From: Methylosinus trichosporium OB3b
GTDB taxonomy: Bacteria > Pseudomonadota > Alphaproteobacteria > Rhizobiales > Beijerinckiaceae
Length of the DNA stretch: 64,000 nt
Reading direction: 5' to 3'
NCBI RefSeq assembly: GCF_002752655.1
Contig: NZ_CP023737.1
Coordinates: 2,690,001 to 2,754,000, forward strand
The notes beneath the pieces are model-generated. The model searched no databases and was not told where the DNA came from. It saw nothing but the letters and a program-made list of their open reading frames with translations. The translations under genes and the position numbers were made by a program. Shown here piece after piece: positions 1 to 9,352 of the stretch (position 1 is its first letter; every line of letters begins with the position of its first letter).

Positions 1-3000
1 CTTTCCAATGAATTCGCCAAGATCACCGGCGCCGCGCAGCCGGGAGCCTATCTCGTCGGCCTGCGCGCAGTGGATGAGAAGAAACGCCATTGGCTGCGCG
101 CGCAAGTGACCGATCTTTCGCTCAGCGCCATAGAGGAGCGCGCGCGTGTGCGCTTCGCGGTCACATCGCTCGCGACCGCCAAGCCCGTCGCCGGCGCCGA
201 GATCCGGCTCGAGGGCGTGAAGGACGACAAATTCGTCACGCTCGCGCATGGGCTCAGCGACGCCACCGGCTTCTTCTCCTATGATCCCGGCAAGCGCGCG
301 GAAGCGGAGCTGCGCCGCGTCGTCGTGAGCAAGGGTCTCGACACGCTCGTCATCGACGCCAATGACGCGCCGTCCGAATATGCGCGCGAGAATTGGACGA
401 GGCCCGAAGGCGCCTGGCTCGCCTGGACGACGGAGCCCGATGCGCCGCGCAAGGAAGAGCCGCGCATCCTCTGCCATGTGTTCGCCGAGCGGCCGATCTA
501 CCGGCCGGAGGAGCCGGTGCATGTGAAAGGCTTCGTGCGCTCCTATCGCGATGGCGGATTGACGATCGCCAAGGCCGGCGGAACGCTCGTCGTCTCCGGC
601 CCCGGCAATCAGGAATGGCGCATTCCGGTGAAGCTCGACGCTTCGGGGAGCTTCTATCACAAATTCGACGCGCAGACGCCGGCGACCGGCGACTATGCGC
701 TGCGTTTCGAGCCCGACGGCGCCAAGGCGACGAAGAGGGAAGCGAGCGAAGGCGAGGAGAGCGAAGCGCAGACAGTCTCCTGCGGACAATTCCCGTTCAA
801 GAAGGAGGCCTATCGCCTGCCGACCTTCGAGGTCGTGCTCAATGCGCCGCAAATGGTTCCGCTCGACGGCGAGTTCAATGTCGATCTGCTCGCGCGCTAT
901 TTCGCCGGCGGCCTCGTCGCCGAGCGTCCGGTGAAATGGCGGGCCGTGCAATTCCCGCATCTGTTCCAGCCGCCGGGACGCGAAGGCTTTCTGTTCTCCA
1001 CCGACGCGCGCTTCTCGGGCGAGGGAAAATTCAAATCCTCGCCGGTGCTGGAGCGCGACGCGCGCACCGACGCCGGCGGCGCCTCGCGCATGAGCTTCGA
1101 CACGATGATCGAGCCGACCGCGCAGCCGCGCCGCTATTCGATCGAGGCGACGGTGACCGGCGAGGACGGCTTGGAAGTGCGCAATGTGCAGAATGTGATC
1201 GCCGTGCCGCCCTTCATGCTCGGTCTCAAAATCCCGCGCTATGTCGAACGCCCCGGCGCCGTCGCGCCGGAATTCATCGCGCTCGACGGCAAGGGCGAGG
1301 CGGTCGACAATCTCCCCGTCACCCTGCGCTTCATCAAGCGCAATTGGGCGTCGACTCTGCAGGCTTCGGATTTCGCGCAGGGCGCGGCCAAATATGTGAC
1401 GCAGGTGATCGAGGATGTGATCCTCGAGCGCAAGCTGACGAGCGCGAAGGAGGCGCAGCGGATAGAGCTGGAGGTGCGCGAGGCGGGCGTCTATGTCGTG
1501 CAATTGGAGGCCTATGACCGCATCGGCCGGCGCCAGCAGGTGAGCGTCGATTTCTTCGTCGGCGGCAATACGCCGGTGACTTTCCAGCGCCCGCCCGCCT
1601 CCACCGCGACGATCGCGACCGATAAGCCGTCCTATGCGCCGGGCGAGACGGCGACGCTGATCGTTCAATCGCCGTTTCAGAACGCGCAGGCGCTCGCCGT
1701 CGTGGAGCAGCCGAACGGCGTGTTCGATTATCAATTCGTCGACATCGCCAACGGCTTCGGGCGTTTTGCGCTGACGTTGAAGAAGGAGCAGACGCCCAAG
1801 CTCGCCGTGCATTTTCTCATCATGCGCGGGCGCTTGAAGGACAGCGCGCCGGCGCCCGCGGCGAGCCTGGATCAGGGCAAGCCGGTGACGATCGCCGCGA
1901 CCAAATGGGTCGAGGTGACGCCGGTGAAGAATATCGCGACCGTGAAGCTCGACTATCCGGCGAAGGCGCGGCCCGGGCAGGAGGTCGAGGCGACGCTGCG
2001 CCTCTCCGATGATCTCGGCAAGCCGCTCGCCGGCGAGGCGACCTTCTGGATGGTGGATCAGGCGGTGTTGTCGCTGGCGAAGGAACGGCCGCTCGACCCG
2101 CTGCCGGATTTCATCGTCGAGCGCGAGACGAAGCTCGCCGCGCGCGACACGCGCAATCTCGCCTTCGGCAAGATTCCGCTCGAGGAGATTCCGGGCGGCG
2201 ACGCCGGTCTCGACGAATGGGGCGCCGAAACCAATGTCAGCGTGCGCAAGAATTTCACGCCCGTTCCCGTTTATCTGCCGAGCGTGAAGATCGGCGCCGA
2301 CGGCATTGCGAAAATCAAGGTGAAGCTGCCCGACACGCTCACCGTGTTCAAGCTGCGCGCCAAAGCGGTGAGCGGCGCCGATCGTTTCGGCTATGCGACG
2401 GGCGAGATGCTCATTCGCCAGGAGCTGGTCGCGCAGCCGGCGTTGCCGCGCTTCCTGCGGCCGGGCGATGCGCTCGACGCGTCGCTGATCGCGCGCGTCG
2501 TCGAAGGGCCGGGCGGTTCCGGCAAAGCGTCGATCACAGCCGACGGTCTGACGCTCGCGAGCAATGCGCCGCAGGCGTTTTCCTGGGTCGCCAACAGGCC
2601 GGCGCGCATAGACGTCGCCGCGACCGTTCCTGACGCCGGCAAGGAGAGCGTGACGCTCGATTTCCGTATCGAGCGTGACGCCGACCATGCGCGCGACGCG
2701 GTGCAGATCGAATTGCCGGTGAAGCCGGATCGTCTCCCCATGCGCCGCTATGAGATCGTCGAGATCGCGCCTGGCGCGACGAAGGCGCTGGCCGCGGCGC
2801 CCGATGACGCGCGCGCCGGCTCGTTCCGCCGCGATGTGACGCTCGCCGGAGATCCGGCGCTGGTCAAGCTCGTCGCGGGACTGAACGCGCTCGTCGAATA
2901 TCCTTACGGCTGCACCGAGCAACGCCTCTCGCTCGCCCGCGCGTCGCTGGCGCTGAAGAGCTTCGCCCCGATCCTCGCGGCGACGGGGCTCGAAGGCCGC

Positions 3001-4347
3001 ATCGGCGCCGATGTGCGCAACACGATCCGCGCGATCGACCAATCCGTCGACGGCGACGGCCTCGTCGCCTTCTGGCCGCGCGCGCGCGGAAATGTCTCGC
3101 TCACTGCTTGGGCCTATTCCTTCCTCGTCGGCGCCGAGCGCGCCGGCGAGCCGATCGACAAGGCGCTCGCCGAGCGTCTCGGCAATGTGCTGAAATTGTC
3201 GCTGCGCTCGGATTATCCGCGCCTGCTCGCGGGCGAGGAATTGCGCGAGCGCGTCGAGGCGCTGATCGCACTCGCCGACGGCGGCAGGCTCGACGAGTCT
3301 TATGTCGCCGAGCTGGCGCGCCATGCCGATGTGATGCCCAACGCCAGCGTCGCGGAGCTGACGCGCGCCGCTGCGCGCTCCAGCGCCGGCGATCGCCGCA
3401 TCGTCGACGCGCTGCTCGAGTTCATGTGGAGCCGCGTGAAAATCCTCTCGCGCAATGGCGCGCAATATTATGCAGGCCAGGCGGCGGATGGCGGCGATGC
3501 GACGATCCTGCCCTCCGAGACGCGCGCGCTCGCCGAGATGGTGCGGGCGACGGCGATCGCCTCGCCTTCCGACGCTCGCGCGCTGTTGCTGCGCGACGCG
3601 CTGCTGCGATTGGGCGAGGGCGACGGCTGGGGCTCGACCAACGCCGACGCCGCGGCGATCGACGCGCTCGCGGAAGTGTGGCGGCGCCCGCAATCGCCGT
3701 TGCAGATCGCGCTGGCGCAGGAGGGCGCCGCGCCGGAGACGATCACGCTCGACGCCAATGCGCCGATCCTGCGCAAGACGAGCGACTCCGTTACCGCGCT
3801 GACGATCGCCAATCGCGGGACGGCGCCGATCGTCGCGCTGATCGAGACGCGCTACGAGCCGAAGGAGAGTGGCGCGAAAGCGGCGCCGGTGAGCGAAGGT
3901 TTCGCGTTGACGCGCGATGTCGCACGCGTGCGCGAGGGACATGCGCCGCTCGAGAAGATCGCCGCGGAAGACGGCGTCGTGAAGCTGGCGGTGGGCGATG
4001 TGATCGAGGAGACGGCGGAGCTGGTCAATCCGCAGGATCGCACCCATGTGGCGATCTCGCTGCCGCTGCCGGCCGGCTTCGAGCCGCTCAATCCGGCGCT
4101 GGCGACGGCGCCCGCCGCGGCGCAGCCTTCCTTCGCGCCCACTCTCGCGCCGACCAGCGTGTCCTTCGGCGACGATCGCGTGTTCTACGCCTATGATGTG
4201 CTGCCCAAGGGCAATTACCGCTTCGCCTTCCGCGCCAAGGCGCAGACTGCGGGCGCCTTCACCGAGCCGCCGGGCGTCGTCGAGACGATGTATAAAAAGG
4301 GCCTGCAGGCGCGGAGCGCCGGCCGGCGGGTCGTGATCGCCAAGTGA
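1..4347 (+). CDS. Bacterial alpha-2-macroglobulin family protein (5' end cut off)
   Basis: The reading frame is open from the first base of the window, so the N-terminus (signal peptide or lipobox and first MG domains) lies outside; 1448 residues remain. Bacterial alpha-2-macroglobulins are periplasmic, usually inner-membrane-anchored protease traps. The thioester motif CTEQ is present (Cys codon at 2911), preceded by the usual YPYG, so this is a thioester-competent member. MG-type beta-sandwich sequence precedes it, and the alpha/alpha toroid thioester domain and C-terminal MG domain follow. In many bacteria the gene pairs with pbpC; no pbpC lies downstream here, where the next gene is hsp20 after a palindromic repeat. 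What lies upstream cannot be seen. GTG or ATG codons inside the window are not needed as starts. Confidence 0.93.
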   Translation, partial: LSNEFAKITGAAQPGAYLVGLRAVDEKKRHWLRAQVTDLSLSAIEERARVRFAVTSLATAKPVAGAEIRLEGVKDDKFVTLAHGLSDATGFFSYDPGKRAEAELRRVVVSKGLDTLVIDANDAPSEYARENWTRPEGAWLAWTTEPDAPRKEEPRILCHVFAERPIYRPEEPVHVKGFVRSYRDGGLTIAKAGGTLVVSGPGNQEWRIPVKLDASGSFYHKFDAQTPATGDYALRFEPDGAKATKREASEGEESEAQTVSCGQFPFKKEAYRLPTFEVVLNAPQMVPLDGEFNVDLLARYFAGGLVAERPVKWRAVQFPHLFQPPGREGFLFSTDARFSGEGKFKSSPVLERDARTDAGGASRMSFDTMIEPTAQPRRYSIEATVTGEDGLEVRNVQNVIAVPPFMLGLKIPRYVERPGAVAPEFIALDGKGEAVDNLPVTLRFIKRNWASTLQASDFAQGAAKYVTQVIEDVILERKLTSAKEAQRIELEVREAGVYVVQLEAYDRIGRRQQVSVDFFVGGNTPVTFQRPPASTATIATDKPSYAPGETATLIVQSPFQNAQALAVVEQPNGVFDYQFVDIANGFGRFALTLKKEQTPKLAVHFLIMRGRLKDSAPAPAASLDQGKPVTIAATKWVEVTPVKNIATVKLDYPAKARPGQEVEATLRLSDDLGKPLAGEATFWMVDQAVLSLAKERPLDPLPDFIVERETKLAARDTRNLAFGKIPLEEIPGGDAGLDEWGAETNVSVRKNFTPVPVYLPSVKIGADGIAKIKVKLPDTLTVFKLRAKAVSGADRFGYATGEMLIRQELVAQPALPRFLRPGDALDASLIARVVEGPGGSGKASITADGLTLASNAPQAFSWVANRPARIDVAATVPDAGKESVTLDFRIERDADHARDAVQIELPVKPDRLPMRRYEIVEIAPGATKALAAAPDDARAGSFRRDVTLAGDPALVKLVAGLNALVEYPYGCTEQRLSLARASLALKSFAPILAATGLEGRIGADVRNTIRAIDQSVDGDGLVAFWPRARGNVSLTAWAYSFLVGAERAGEPIDKALAERLGNVLKLSLRSDYPRLLAGEELRERVEALIALADGGRLDESYVAELARHADVMPNASVAELTRAAARSSAGDRRIVDALLEFMWSRVKILSRNGAQYYAGQAADGGDATILPSETRALAEMVRATAIASPSDARALLLRDALLRLGEGDGWGSTNADAAAIDALAEVWRRPQSPLQIALAQEGAAPETITLDANAPILRKTSDSVTALTIANRGTAPIVALIETRYEPKESGAKAAPVSEGFALTRDVARVREGHAPLEKIAAEDGVVKLAVGDVIEETAELVNPQDRTHVAISLPLPAGFEPLNPALATAPAAAQPSFAPTLAPTSVSFGDDRVFYAYDVLPKGNYRFAFRAKAQTAGAFTEPPGVVETMYKKGLQARSAGRRVVIAK

Positions 4348-4363
4348 CAGGTTACGCGTCGGA

Positions 4364-4428
4364 AGAGCGAGCCTGAAGGCTCGCGGTCCAAGGCGCGGGA
4401 TCGGACCGCGAGCCTTCAGGCTCGCTCT
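4364..4428. repeat. Palindromic repeat family 1, copy 1
   Basis: Two perfectly complementary 26-nt arms (4364-4389 and 4403-4428) flank a 13-nt loop. The arm reads AGAGCGAGCCTGAAGGCTCG and continues CGGTCC. The same arms occur at 6124-6190 and 9874-9937. The element lies 17 nt after the alpha-2-macroglobulin stop codon, in a tandem gap before hsp20, and would fold into a strong hairpin in RNA or DNA. Confidence 0.9.
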
Positions 4429-4577
4429 GCCGGGCCAGCCTCCGAGCGCTGCCGCGGAGCGTTTCGCCGCATTGCCTTTCGCGCCTGCGCCCCTACGTCT
4501 GAGGCGTCCCATTCGGCGCGGCGCTTTGTCCTGCGCGAAGCCGGCGCGCCGATCCTTTTTGAGACGAGGAGGCGAAA

Positions 4578-5099
4578 ATGGCGGAAGCCGAAAGCAAAGT
4601 CCCCGTGCGGCAGTCCAAGGACACTGCGCCTGCGCTTTTCGACTGGCATCCCTTCGAGACGCTGCGCCGACAGATCGATCGCTTGTTCGAGGATGCGCCG
4701 TTCCCGCGCAACGCGCCGAGCGAGCTCGAGCCGTTCGGGCGCTTCTCGCTCGGCTGGGCGTCGACGCCGGCGGTCGATCTCATCGAGAAGGACAAGGAGT
4801 ATCAGGTGACGGCCGAGCTGCCCGGGCTCGACGAGAAGAATGTCGAGGTGAAGCTCCAAAATGGCTCGCTCGTCATCAGCGGCGAGAAGAAGGAGGAGCG
4901 CGAGGAGAAGGACAAGGACAAGGGCTATTTCCTGTCCGAGCGCCGCTTCGGCTCGTTCCGCCGCGCCTTCCGCCTGCCGGAGGATGTCGATAAGGAGAAG
5001 ATCGCCGCGACCTTCGCCAAAGGCGTGCTGACGGTGCGCCTGCCGAAATCGGCCACGGCGCAAAAGCCCGAGAAGGTGATCTCCGTCAAGGCGGCGTGA
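4578..5099 (+). CDS. Small heat-shock protein, Hsp20/alpha-crystallin family
   Basis: A 173-residue ATP-independent holdase of the cytoplasm that binds unfolding proteins and keeps them refoldable. An amphipathic N-terminal arm (residues 20-50, with FDWHPFETLRRQIDRLF) precedes an alpha-crystallin domain at about residues 60-160. That domain includes the class-typical ELPGLDEKNVEV and the AxxxxGVL signature (ATFAKGVLTV); a short C-terminal tail ends in KVISVKAA. The ATG at 4578 has a GAGGAGG ribosome-binding site about 7 nt upstream. The gene stands alone between two hairpin elements. I could not identify a convincing heat-shock sigma-factor promoter upstream. Confidence 0.95.
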   Translation: MAEAESKVPVRQSKDTAPALFDWHPFETLRRQIDRLFEDAPFPRNAPSELEPFGRFSLGWASTPAVDLIEKDKEYQVTAELPGLDEKNVEVKLQNGSLVISGEKKEEREEKDKDKGYFLSERRFGSFRRAFRLPEDVDKEKIAATFAKGVLTVRLPKSATAQKPEKVISVKAA

Positions 5100-5117
5100 G
5101 TCGGCGGTGAATCGCTT

Positions 5118-5142
5118 CCTCTCCCGTGCGTCGCGGGAGAGG
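5118..5142. terminator. Hairpin between hsp20 and the next gene
   Basis: Perfect 9-nt arms (5118-5126 and 5134-5142, CCTCTCCCG/CGGGAGAGG) flank a 7-nt loop, 18 nt after the hsp20 stop. No T-run follows, so it could be a repeat remnant or an RNA-stabilising hairpin rather than a true terminator. Confidence 0.5.
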
Positions 5143-5159
5143 GGCGCGAGGGGGACCGC

Positions 5160-6137
5160 ATGTCCGCGCCGTTTCGGCTGGTGAGCTTCAACACCGAGAA
5201 TCTCGACTGGTCGCCCGCCGGCGAGCTCAGGTTCAAGCGGCGGCTCTCGGTGCTGCGCCCGCTGCTCGCGGCCGTCGCCGCCGATATTCTATGCCTTCAG
5301 GAGGTGGACGCGCAGCGCCCGACGCCACATGCGCCGCGGCGCTTCATCGCGCTCGACCGGCTCGTCGCCGGCACGGCCTATGAGGGGTTCGCGCGCGCGA
5401 CGAGCCGGCGTCCGGGAACCGACGCGCCGGCCGATGTCCATAATCTCGCGATCCTGAGCCGTTGGCCGATCGTCGCGACGCGCCAGCTCCATCACGACAT
5501 CGTCGCGCCTTGGCGCTGGACGCCGCCTGCCGGCCGCGGCGTGGCGGCGCCGATCGAGATCGTCTTCGATCGTCCGGCGCTCTATGCGCGCATCGCGCCG
5601 CCGCACGGCCCCGAGTTGCATGTGCTGAATTTGCATCTGCGCGCGCCGCGCGCCGTGCCGCTGCCCGGAACGAGCGGCGCGCGCTCCGGCCCGGTCTTCG
5701 CGGAAGGGCAGTTTCTCGCCGCGCAGAAGCGCGAGGGTCAGGCGCTGGAGACGCGGCTCTTCGTCGATGCGCTGTTCGACGACGACAAGGACGCGTCGAT
5801 CGCCGTCTGCGGCGATTTCAATTCCGAGAGCCATGACGCGCCGGCGCGCATCCTGCGCGGCGCCGCGGAGGAGGACGCCGAGGCGCCCTTCGCGCTGACC
5901 GCGCTCGCCGAGCGCTTGGCCGAGAGCGCACGCTACAGCGTCATTCATGCCGGGCGTCGGACGCTGCTCGACCACATACTGGTCTCGCGCGCGCTCGCTG
6001 CGCGCTGTGCGCGCGTCGAGATCATGAATGAAGGCCTTGCCGATGAAGCGACGGCGCCCGATCCGATTCTCGGCTCGCTGCATGCGCCGATTATGGCGAG
6101 CTTTCGTCGAGCTGGCTGCGTGGAGAAGCGAGCCTGA
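5160..6137 (+). CDS. Endonuclease/exonuclease/phosphatase family protein
   Basis: A 325-residue metal-dependent phosphoesterase-fold protein (EEP superfamily, relatives of exonuclease III, DNase I and inositol phosphatases). Motifs in order are the N-terminal FNTENLDW, LCLQEVD with the metal-binding Glu, HNLAILSRWPI, LNLHLRAP, CGDFNSE and the C-terminal LDHILVSR ... SLHAPI containing the catalytic Asp-His pair. No signal peptide is evident and the true substrate cannot be told. The ATG at 5160 is preceded by a purine-rich GAGGGGGA. The TGA stop at 6135-6137 is formed by bases of a palindromic repeat, so the last residues (EKRA) are repeat-encoded. Confidence 0.88.
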   Translation: MSAPFRLVSFNTENLDWSPAGELRFKRRLSVLRPLLAAVAADILCLQEVDAQRPTPHAPRRFIALDRLVAGTAYEGFARATSRRPGTDAPADVHNLAILSRWPIVATRQLHHDIVAPWRWTPPAGRGVAAPIEIVFDRPALYARIAPPHGPELHVLNLHLRAPRAVPLPGTSGARSGPVFAEGQFLAAQKREGQALETRLFVDALFDDDKDASIAVCGDFNSESHDAPARILRGAAEEDAEAPFALTALAERLAESARYSVIHAGRRTLLDHILVSRALAARCARVEIMNEGLADEATAPDPILGSLHAPIMASFRRAGCVEKRA

Positions 6138-6190
6138 AGGCTCGCGGTCCAGGGACGCGCTCGGACCGCGAGCCTTAGAGGCTCGCTTCT
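6124..6190. repeat. Palindromic repeat family 1, copy 2
   Basis: Near-perfect arms (6124-6150 and 6163-6190) flank a 12-nt loop; one arm has a single extra base. It lies between the convergent EEP-family gene and the J-protein gene and overlaps the last 14 bases of the former, including its stop codon. A pyrimidine-rich TTCTCTTCTCTC follows on the plus strand. It may serve as a two-way transcription end. Confidence 0.88.
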
Positions 6191-6200
6191 CTTCTCTCTC

Positions 6201-7142
6201 TCACATCCCCTTGCGCGGATCATAGGGCTTGGCGCCGCGAAACTTCTGCGCGAAGGCCTCGAGCTCCGGATCGGCGCCGTCCGGCAGCACGACCCTCAGC
6301 GTCACATAGAGGTCGCCGGCGGCCTTGCCGTCCGCCGCCGGCAGGCCCTTGCCGCGCAGGCGCAGCACGCGGCCGCCATTGGAGCCGGCCGGCACGGTGA
6401 GCTCGACCTTGCCGCCGAGCGTCGGCGCCGCGACCTTGGCCCCGAGCACGGCCTCGTAGAAGGTGATGGGCAGATCGAGCTTCAGATCGCGGCCGGAGAT
6501 GGCGAATAGCGGATGCAGCGCCACTTTCACGGTGACGATGGCGTCGCCGGGCTCGCCTCCGGGCGGGGCGGCCTGGCCCTGGCCGCGCAGCCGGATCTGC
6601 TTGCCGTCCTCGATGCCGGCGGGAATCGTCACCTCGAGCGTGCGGCCGCTCGGCATCAGCACCCGTGTATGGCCGCCCTTCACCGCCTCGGCGAGCGAGA
6701 TGGTCGCCTGCAGCGCGACATCGTCGCCGCGCCGCGGCGCGCGGGCGCGTCGCCCGCCGGCGCCGAAGAGATCGGCGAAAATGTCGGAAGGGTCGAATCC
6801 GCCCGGCCCGCCGCCGTAATGGAACTCGAAATGCTCGGCCCCTCCGGGTCCGCGCTGCGCGCGCGAAAAACCGCCCGGACCCGGCCCGGCGCCGAAGCCC
6901 TCGAAGCCGGTGAAACGCGGCTTGCCCTCGGCGTCGATCTCGCCGCGGTCGAACTGCGCCTTCTTCTTCTCGTCGCCGAGAATCTCATAGGCGGAGTTGG
7001 CCTCGGCGAATTTCTCCTTCGCCTTGGGGTCGTTCTTGTTGTGGTCGGGGTGATATTTTTTGGCGAGATGGCGGAACGCCTTCTTGATCTCGCTCGCGCT
7101 CGCCGTCTTGGCGACGCTGAGGACGTCATATGGATCGCGCAT
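6201..7142 (-). CDS. CbpA-type DnaJ family co-chaperone
   Basis: A 313-residue Hsp40. The J-domain at residues 1-70 carries the HPD tripeptide (KKYHPDHNK) that stimulates DnaK ATPase. A Gly/Phe-rich linker spans about residues 75-120, and the DnaJ C-terminal substrate-binding domains run from 130 to 300 ([32 protein letters not shown]). The CxxCxGxG zinc-finger repeats of true DnaJ are absent, which places it in the CbpA/DjlA-like class. It is convergent with the EEP gene across a palindromic repeat. The start is the ATG at 7142, opening directly into MRDPYDVL. Confidence 0.94.
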   Translation of the reverse strand: MRDPYDVLSVAKTASASEIKKAFRHLAKKYHPDHNKNDPKAKEKFAEANSAYEILGDEKKKAQFDRGEIDAEGKPRFTGFEGFGAGPGPGGFSRAQRGPGGAEHFEFHYGGGPGGFDPSDIFADLFGAGGRRARAPRRGDDVALQATISLAEAVKGGHTRVLMPSGRTLEVTIPAGIEDGKQIRLRGQGQAAPPGGEPGDAIVTVKVALHPLFAISGRDLKLDLPITFYEAVLGAKVAAPTLGGKVELTVPAGSNGGRVLRLRGKGLPAADGKAAGDLYVTLRVVLPDGADPELEAFAQKFRGAKPYDPRKGM

Positions 7143-7269
7143 TTTCTTCGAAAGCCCATCGGCGCGTCCGCCACGAGAGCGGCGCGGACGCTCGTGTCTA
7201 CCCTCTATTTGGGAGAAGAATTGTCGCAGCGCAAGGATGCGTCACAGTTCCTGCGCCGCAGATCCCGGC

Positions 7270-7767
7270 TCAGACGCCCGCCTTGCGCCCCGGCTTCACC
7301 TCGATCAGCTCCCAATCGGCCGTCCGCTCGCGGCAGGCGGCGCCCTGCAGGCGCTCACGTGCTTCTTTGACTTCGATGTCGGCGCGGAAGCCGCGGCAGA
7401 CCTTGCCCTCGCTCGGATAGGGCGGTCCGGCCGGGGTGAAGGAGCCCTTGGCCTGCGTTTGCGGATTATCCCAATTCACGCTCGCGCCGGCGCCCTGCGG
7501 ATCGAGCGCGACGGCGAGCGCCGCGCCGGCGCGGCGCTTATCCTCCTGGTCGAGCAGATGCGACAGCTCCGGCGCCTTGGGGCGGATCGAGCCGGTGACC
7601 TCGTCGCTCACATTGCCGCTCCAGGAGACCGGCTCGCCGCCCGGAATGGCGAAGGAGCAGGAGGCGAGCGAAAGCGCCGTCACGCTCGCGCCGAGCCAGC
7701 GAATGGCGCGAATCGACGTTTGAGAAGCGGCCGCGGCGGCGTTAGATATGAGTCGCCGATTGTGCAA
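7270..7767 (-). CDS. Outer-membrane lipoprotein, 17-kDa surface antigen (RT0821/Lpp0805) type
   Basis: A 165-residue protein with a long N-terminal segment, a hydrophobic stretch and a lipobox-like LASC (Cys about residue 37), so probably a lipoprotein. The mature part matches the rhizobial 17-kDa-antigen-2 pattern as I remember it: ALDPQGAGASVNWDNP, GSFTPAG, a conserved Cys in KVCRGF and another in LQGAACRE, ending in a WELIEVKPG tail. Function is unknown; the family is often placed in the outer membrane. The chosen start gives a rather long signal region; a later start cannot be excluded. It is divergent from pdxH with 64 nt between them. Confidence 0.72.
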   Translation of the reverse strand: MHNRRLISNAAAAASQTSIRAIRWLGASVTALSLASCSFAIPGGEPVSWSGNVSDEVTGSIRPKAPELSHLLDQEDKRRAGAALAVALDPQGAGASVNWDNPQTQAKGSFTPAGPPYPSEGKVCRGFRADIEVKEARERLQGAACRERTADWELIEVKPGRKAGV

Positions 7768-7831
7768 AGCGCCACCCTGACACTGAAGATCGCCGTGCGC
7801 GGATCGCCCGGCGGCAGCTGAGGATTTTCTC

Positions 7832-8440
7832 GTGGAAGCGTTAATACAGGGTGACTTCTCCGATGCGGGCGAGCCCTATGCGCTGTTCCGCTCCTGGTTC
7901 GAGGAAGCGAAGCAACGGGAGCCGGATGTGCCCGAGGCGATGGCTCTTTCGACTGTGGACGAGACCGGAATGCCGGACGCCCGCATGGTGCTGCTGAAGG
8001 AATGGGGCGAAGCGGGCTTCGTCTTCTATAGCAACGCCGAGAGCGCCAAGGGGCGCCAGCTCGCGGCCACGATGAAGGCCGCCGCGCTTTTCCACTGGAA
8101 ATCCCTGCGCCGGCAGGTGCGGCTGCGCGGCCCGGTGGAGCCCGTCTCCGACGCCGAATCCGACGCCTATTTCGCCAGCCGGCCGCGCGACAGCCGCATC
8201 GGCGCTTGGGCCAGCCGCCAGTCGCGGCCGCTCGAGAGCCGCTTCGCGCTGGAGAAGGCGGTGGCGCTGGAGGCGGCGCGGTTCGGTTTCGGCGAGGTGC
8301 CGCGCCCGCCCTATTGGCGCGGCTACCGGATTGTTCCGCAGGCGATCGAATTCTGGGCCGATCGGCCGTTTCGGCTGCACGACCGTTTGCGCTTCACCCG
8401 CGCCGCGGCGGGCTGGACAACCGAACGTCTCTATCCTTGA
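7832..8440 (+). CDS. pdxH: Pyridoxamine/pyridoxine 5'-phosphate oxidase
   Basis: A 202-residue FMN enzyme that oxidises PNP or PMP to pyridoxal 5'-phosphate, the last step of B6 synthesis and salvage. Recognisable motifs are [47 protein letters not shown], and the C-terminal signature [13 protein letters not shown] ending in ERLYP. Length is typical (about 200-220). The start is taken as GTG at 7832, since no in-frame ATG precedes the conserved region. Its neighbours are not B6-related. Confidence 0.96.
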   Translation: MEALIQGDFSDAGEPYALFRSWFEEAKQREPDVPEAMALSTVDETGMPDARMVLLKEWGEAGFVFYSNAESAKGRQLAATMKAAALFHWKSLRRQVRLRGPVEPVSDAESDAYFASRPRDSRIGAWASRQSRPLESRFALEKAVALEAARFGFGEVPRPPYWRGYRIVPQAIEFWADRPFRLHDRLRFTRAAAGWTTERLYP

Positions 8441-8455
8441 GCGAGAGAGCGAGAG

Positions 8456-9007
8456 ATGAAGCGCGCTTCGATTTGCGTCCTCGCGATATGCGTCGCCTGC
8501 GCCGGCGCGCCGGCGCGCGCGCAGGATTTCTTGTCCAATCTCTTCGGCGGTTGGGAGCGGCCGCATGCGGCGCCGCCCCTGCCCGCGGCGGCGGGACGCC
8601 GCGACGCGAAGGCGAAGCCGAAGAAGTCGAAGAAAACGGCGAAAACGCCGTCGCCGGCGCTCCTCGGCGCGCCGGCGCCCACGCCGCAGCAGGAGGGACC
8701 GCCGCCGCCCTATGAGCCGCAATTGCTGCGCCTCTCGGAAATCCTCGGCGCCTTGTCCTTCCTGCGCGATCTGTGCGGAGACGAGGACGGCGAGGAATGG
8801 CGCGCCAAAATGTCCTCGCTGCTCGATGCGGAAGCGCGAGCCGGGCAAAGGCGCGCCAAGCTCACGGGCGCCTTCAACCGCGGCTTCCACGGCTATGAGA
8901 CGACCTATCGCAGCTGCACCGCCAATGCGCGCTCGGCGATCTCGCGCTATCTCGACGAAGGCGGAAAGATCGCCCATGACATCGCCTATCGCTATGGCGC
9001 GTCCTGA
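8456..9007 (+). CDS. TIGR02301-type secreted protein of unknown function
   Basis: 183 residues. A signal peptide (MKRASICVLAICVACAGAPARA, with cleavage likely after ARA at about residue 22) is followed by a Pro/Lys-rich linker (residues 35-75). A conserved domain then carries YEPQLLRLSEILGALSFLRDLC and TTYRSCTANARSAI. The two Cys (after LRDL and in RSC) could form a disulfide in the periplasm. The pattern matches the rhizobial TIGR02301 family, which has no known function. The gene starts 15 nt after pdxH, with GAGAGAGCGAGAG before the ATG, so it may be co-transcribed. Confidence 0.78.
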   Translation: MKRASICVLAICVACAGAPARAQDFLSNLFGGWERPHAAPPLPAAAGRRDAKAKPKKSKKTAKTPSPALLGAPAPTPQQEGPPPPYEPQLLRLSEILGALSFLRDLCGDEDGEEWRAKMSSLLDAEARAGQRRAKLTGAFNRGFHGYETTYRSCTANARSAISRYLDEGGKIAHDIAYRYGAS

Positions 9008-9094
9008 TGTGTATGCGTATTCGTACGAAGGCCGTTAACCGTCCGGCAAGGACCCGTCTCGCGCGTTTCGCCGCGCTTGTCTAAAGTGAGCTGC

Positions 9095-9352
9095 ATGACG
9101 CGCTTTCCTTCCTCCGCAGTGGACGACGCCGGCGGCTATGACCAGCGGCAGGCCGCTCTCTCCTATGTCGCCGAAGCCTTCGCCGAGGCGATGCTGGCGG
9201 GAATCGAGAGCGATTCCTTCGCCCATGCCGCGCTGTCGGCGGCGCTGCACGAGCTAGTCTCGACCTTCGGCGAGGAGGAGGTCGCCCTCTTCGTCGAGCG
9301 TCTGCCGAAGCGGCTGCGCAACGGCGAATTTTCGACCGGCGCGCGACACTGA
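9095..9352 (+). CDS. Conserved rhizobial hypothetical protein (85 aa)
   Basis: A small acidic, probably soluble, helical protein: no signal peptide or membrane segment. The core YVAEAFAEAMLAGI ... AALHELVSTFGEEEVALF ... LPKRLRNGEFS resembles short conserved proteins of Hyphomicrobiales that I cannot name. The ATG at 9095 (MTRFPSS) is preferred over an upstream in-frame TTG at 9077. The stop TGA overlaps the probable start of the next gene, suggesting translational coupling. Confidence 0.65.
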   Translation: MTRFPSSAVDDAGGYDQRQAALSYVAEAFAEAMLAGIESDSFAHAALSAALHELVSTFGEEEVALFVERLPKRLRNGEFSTGARH

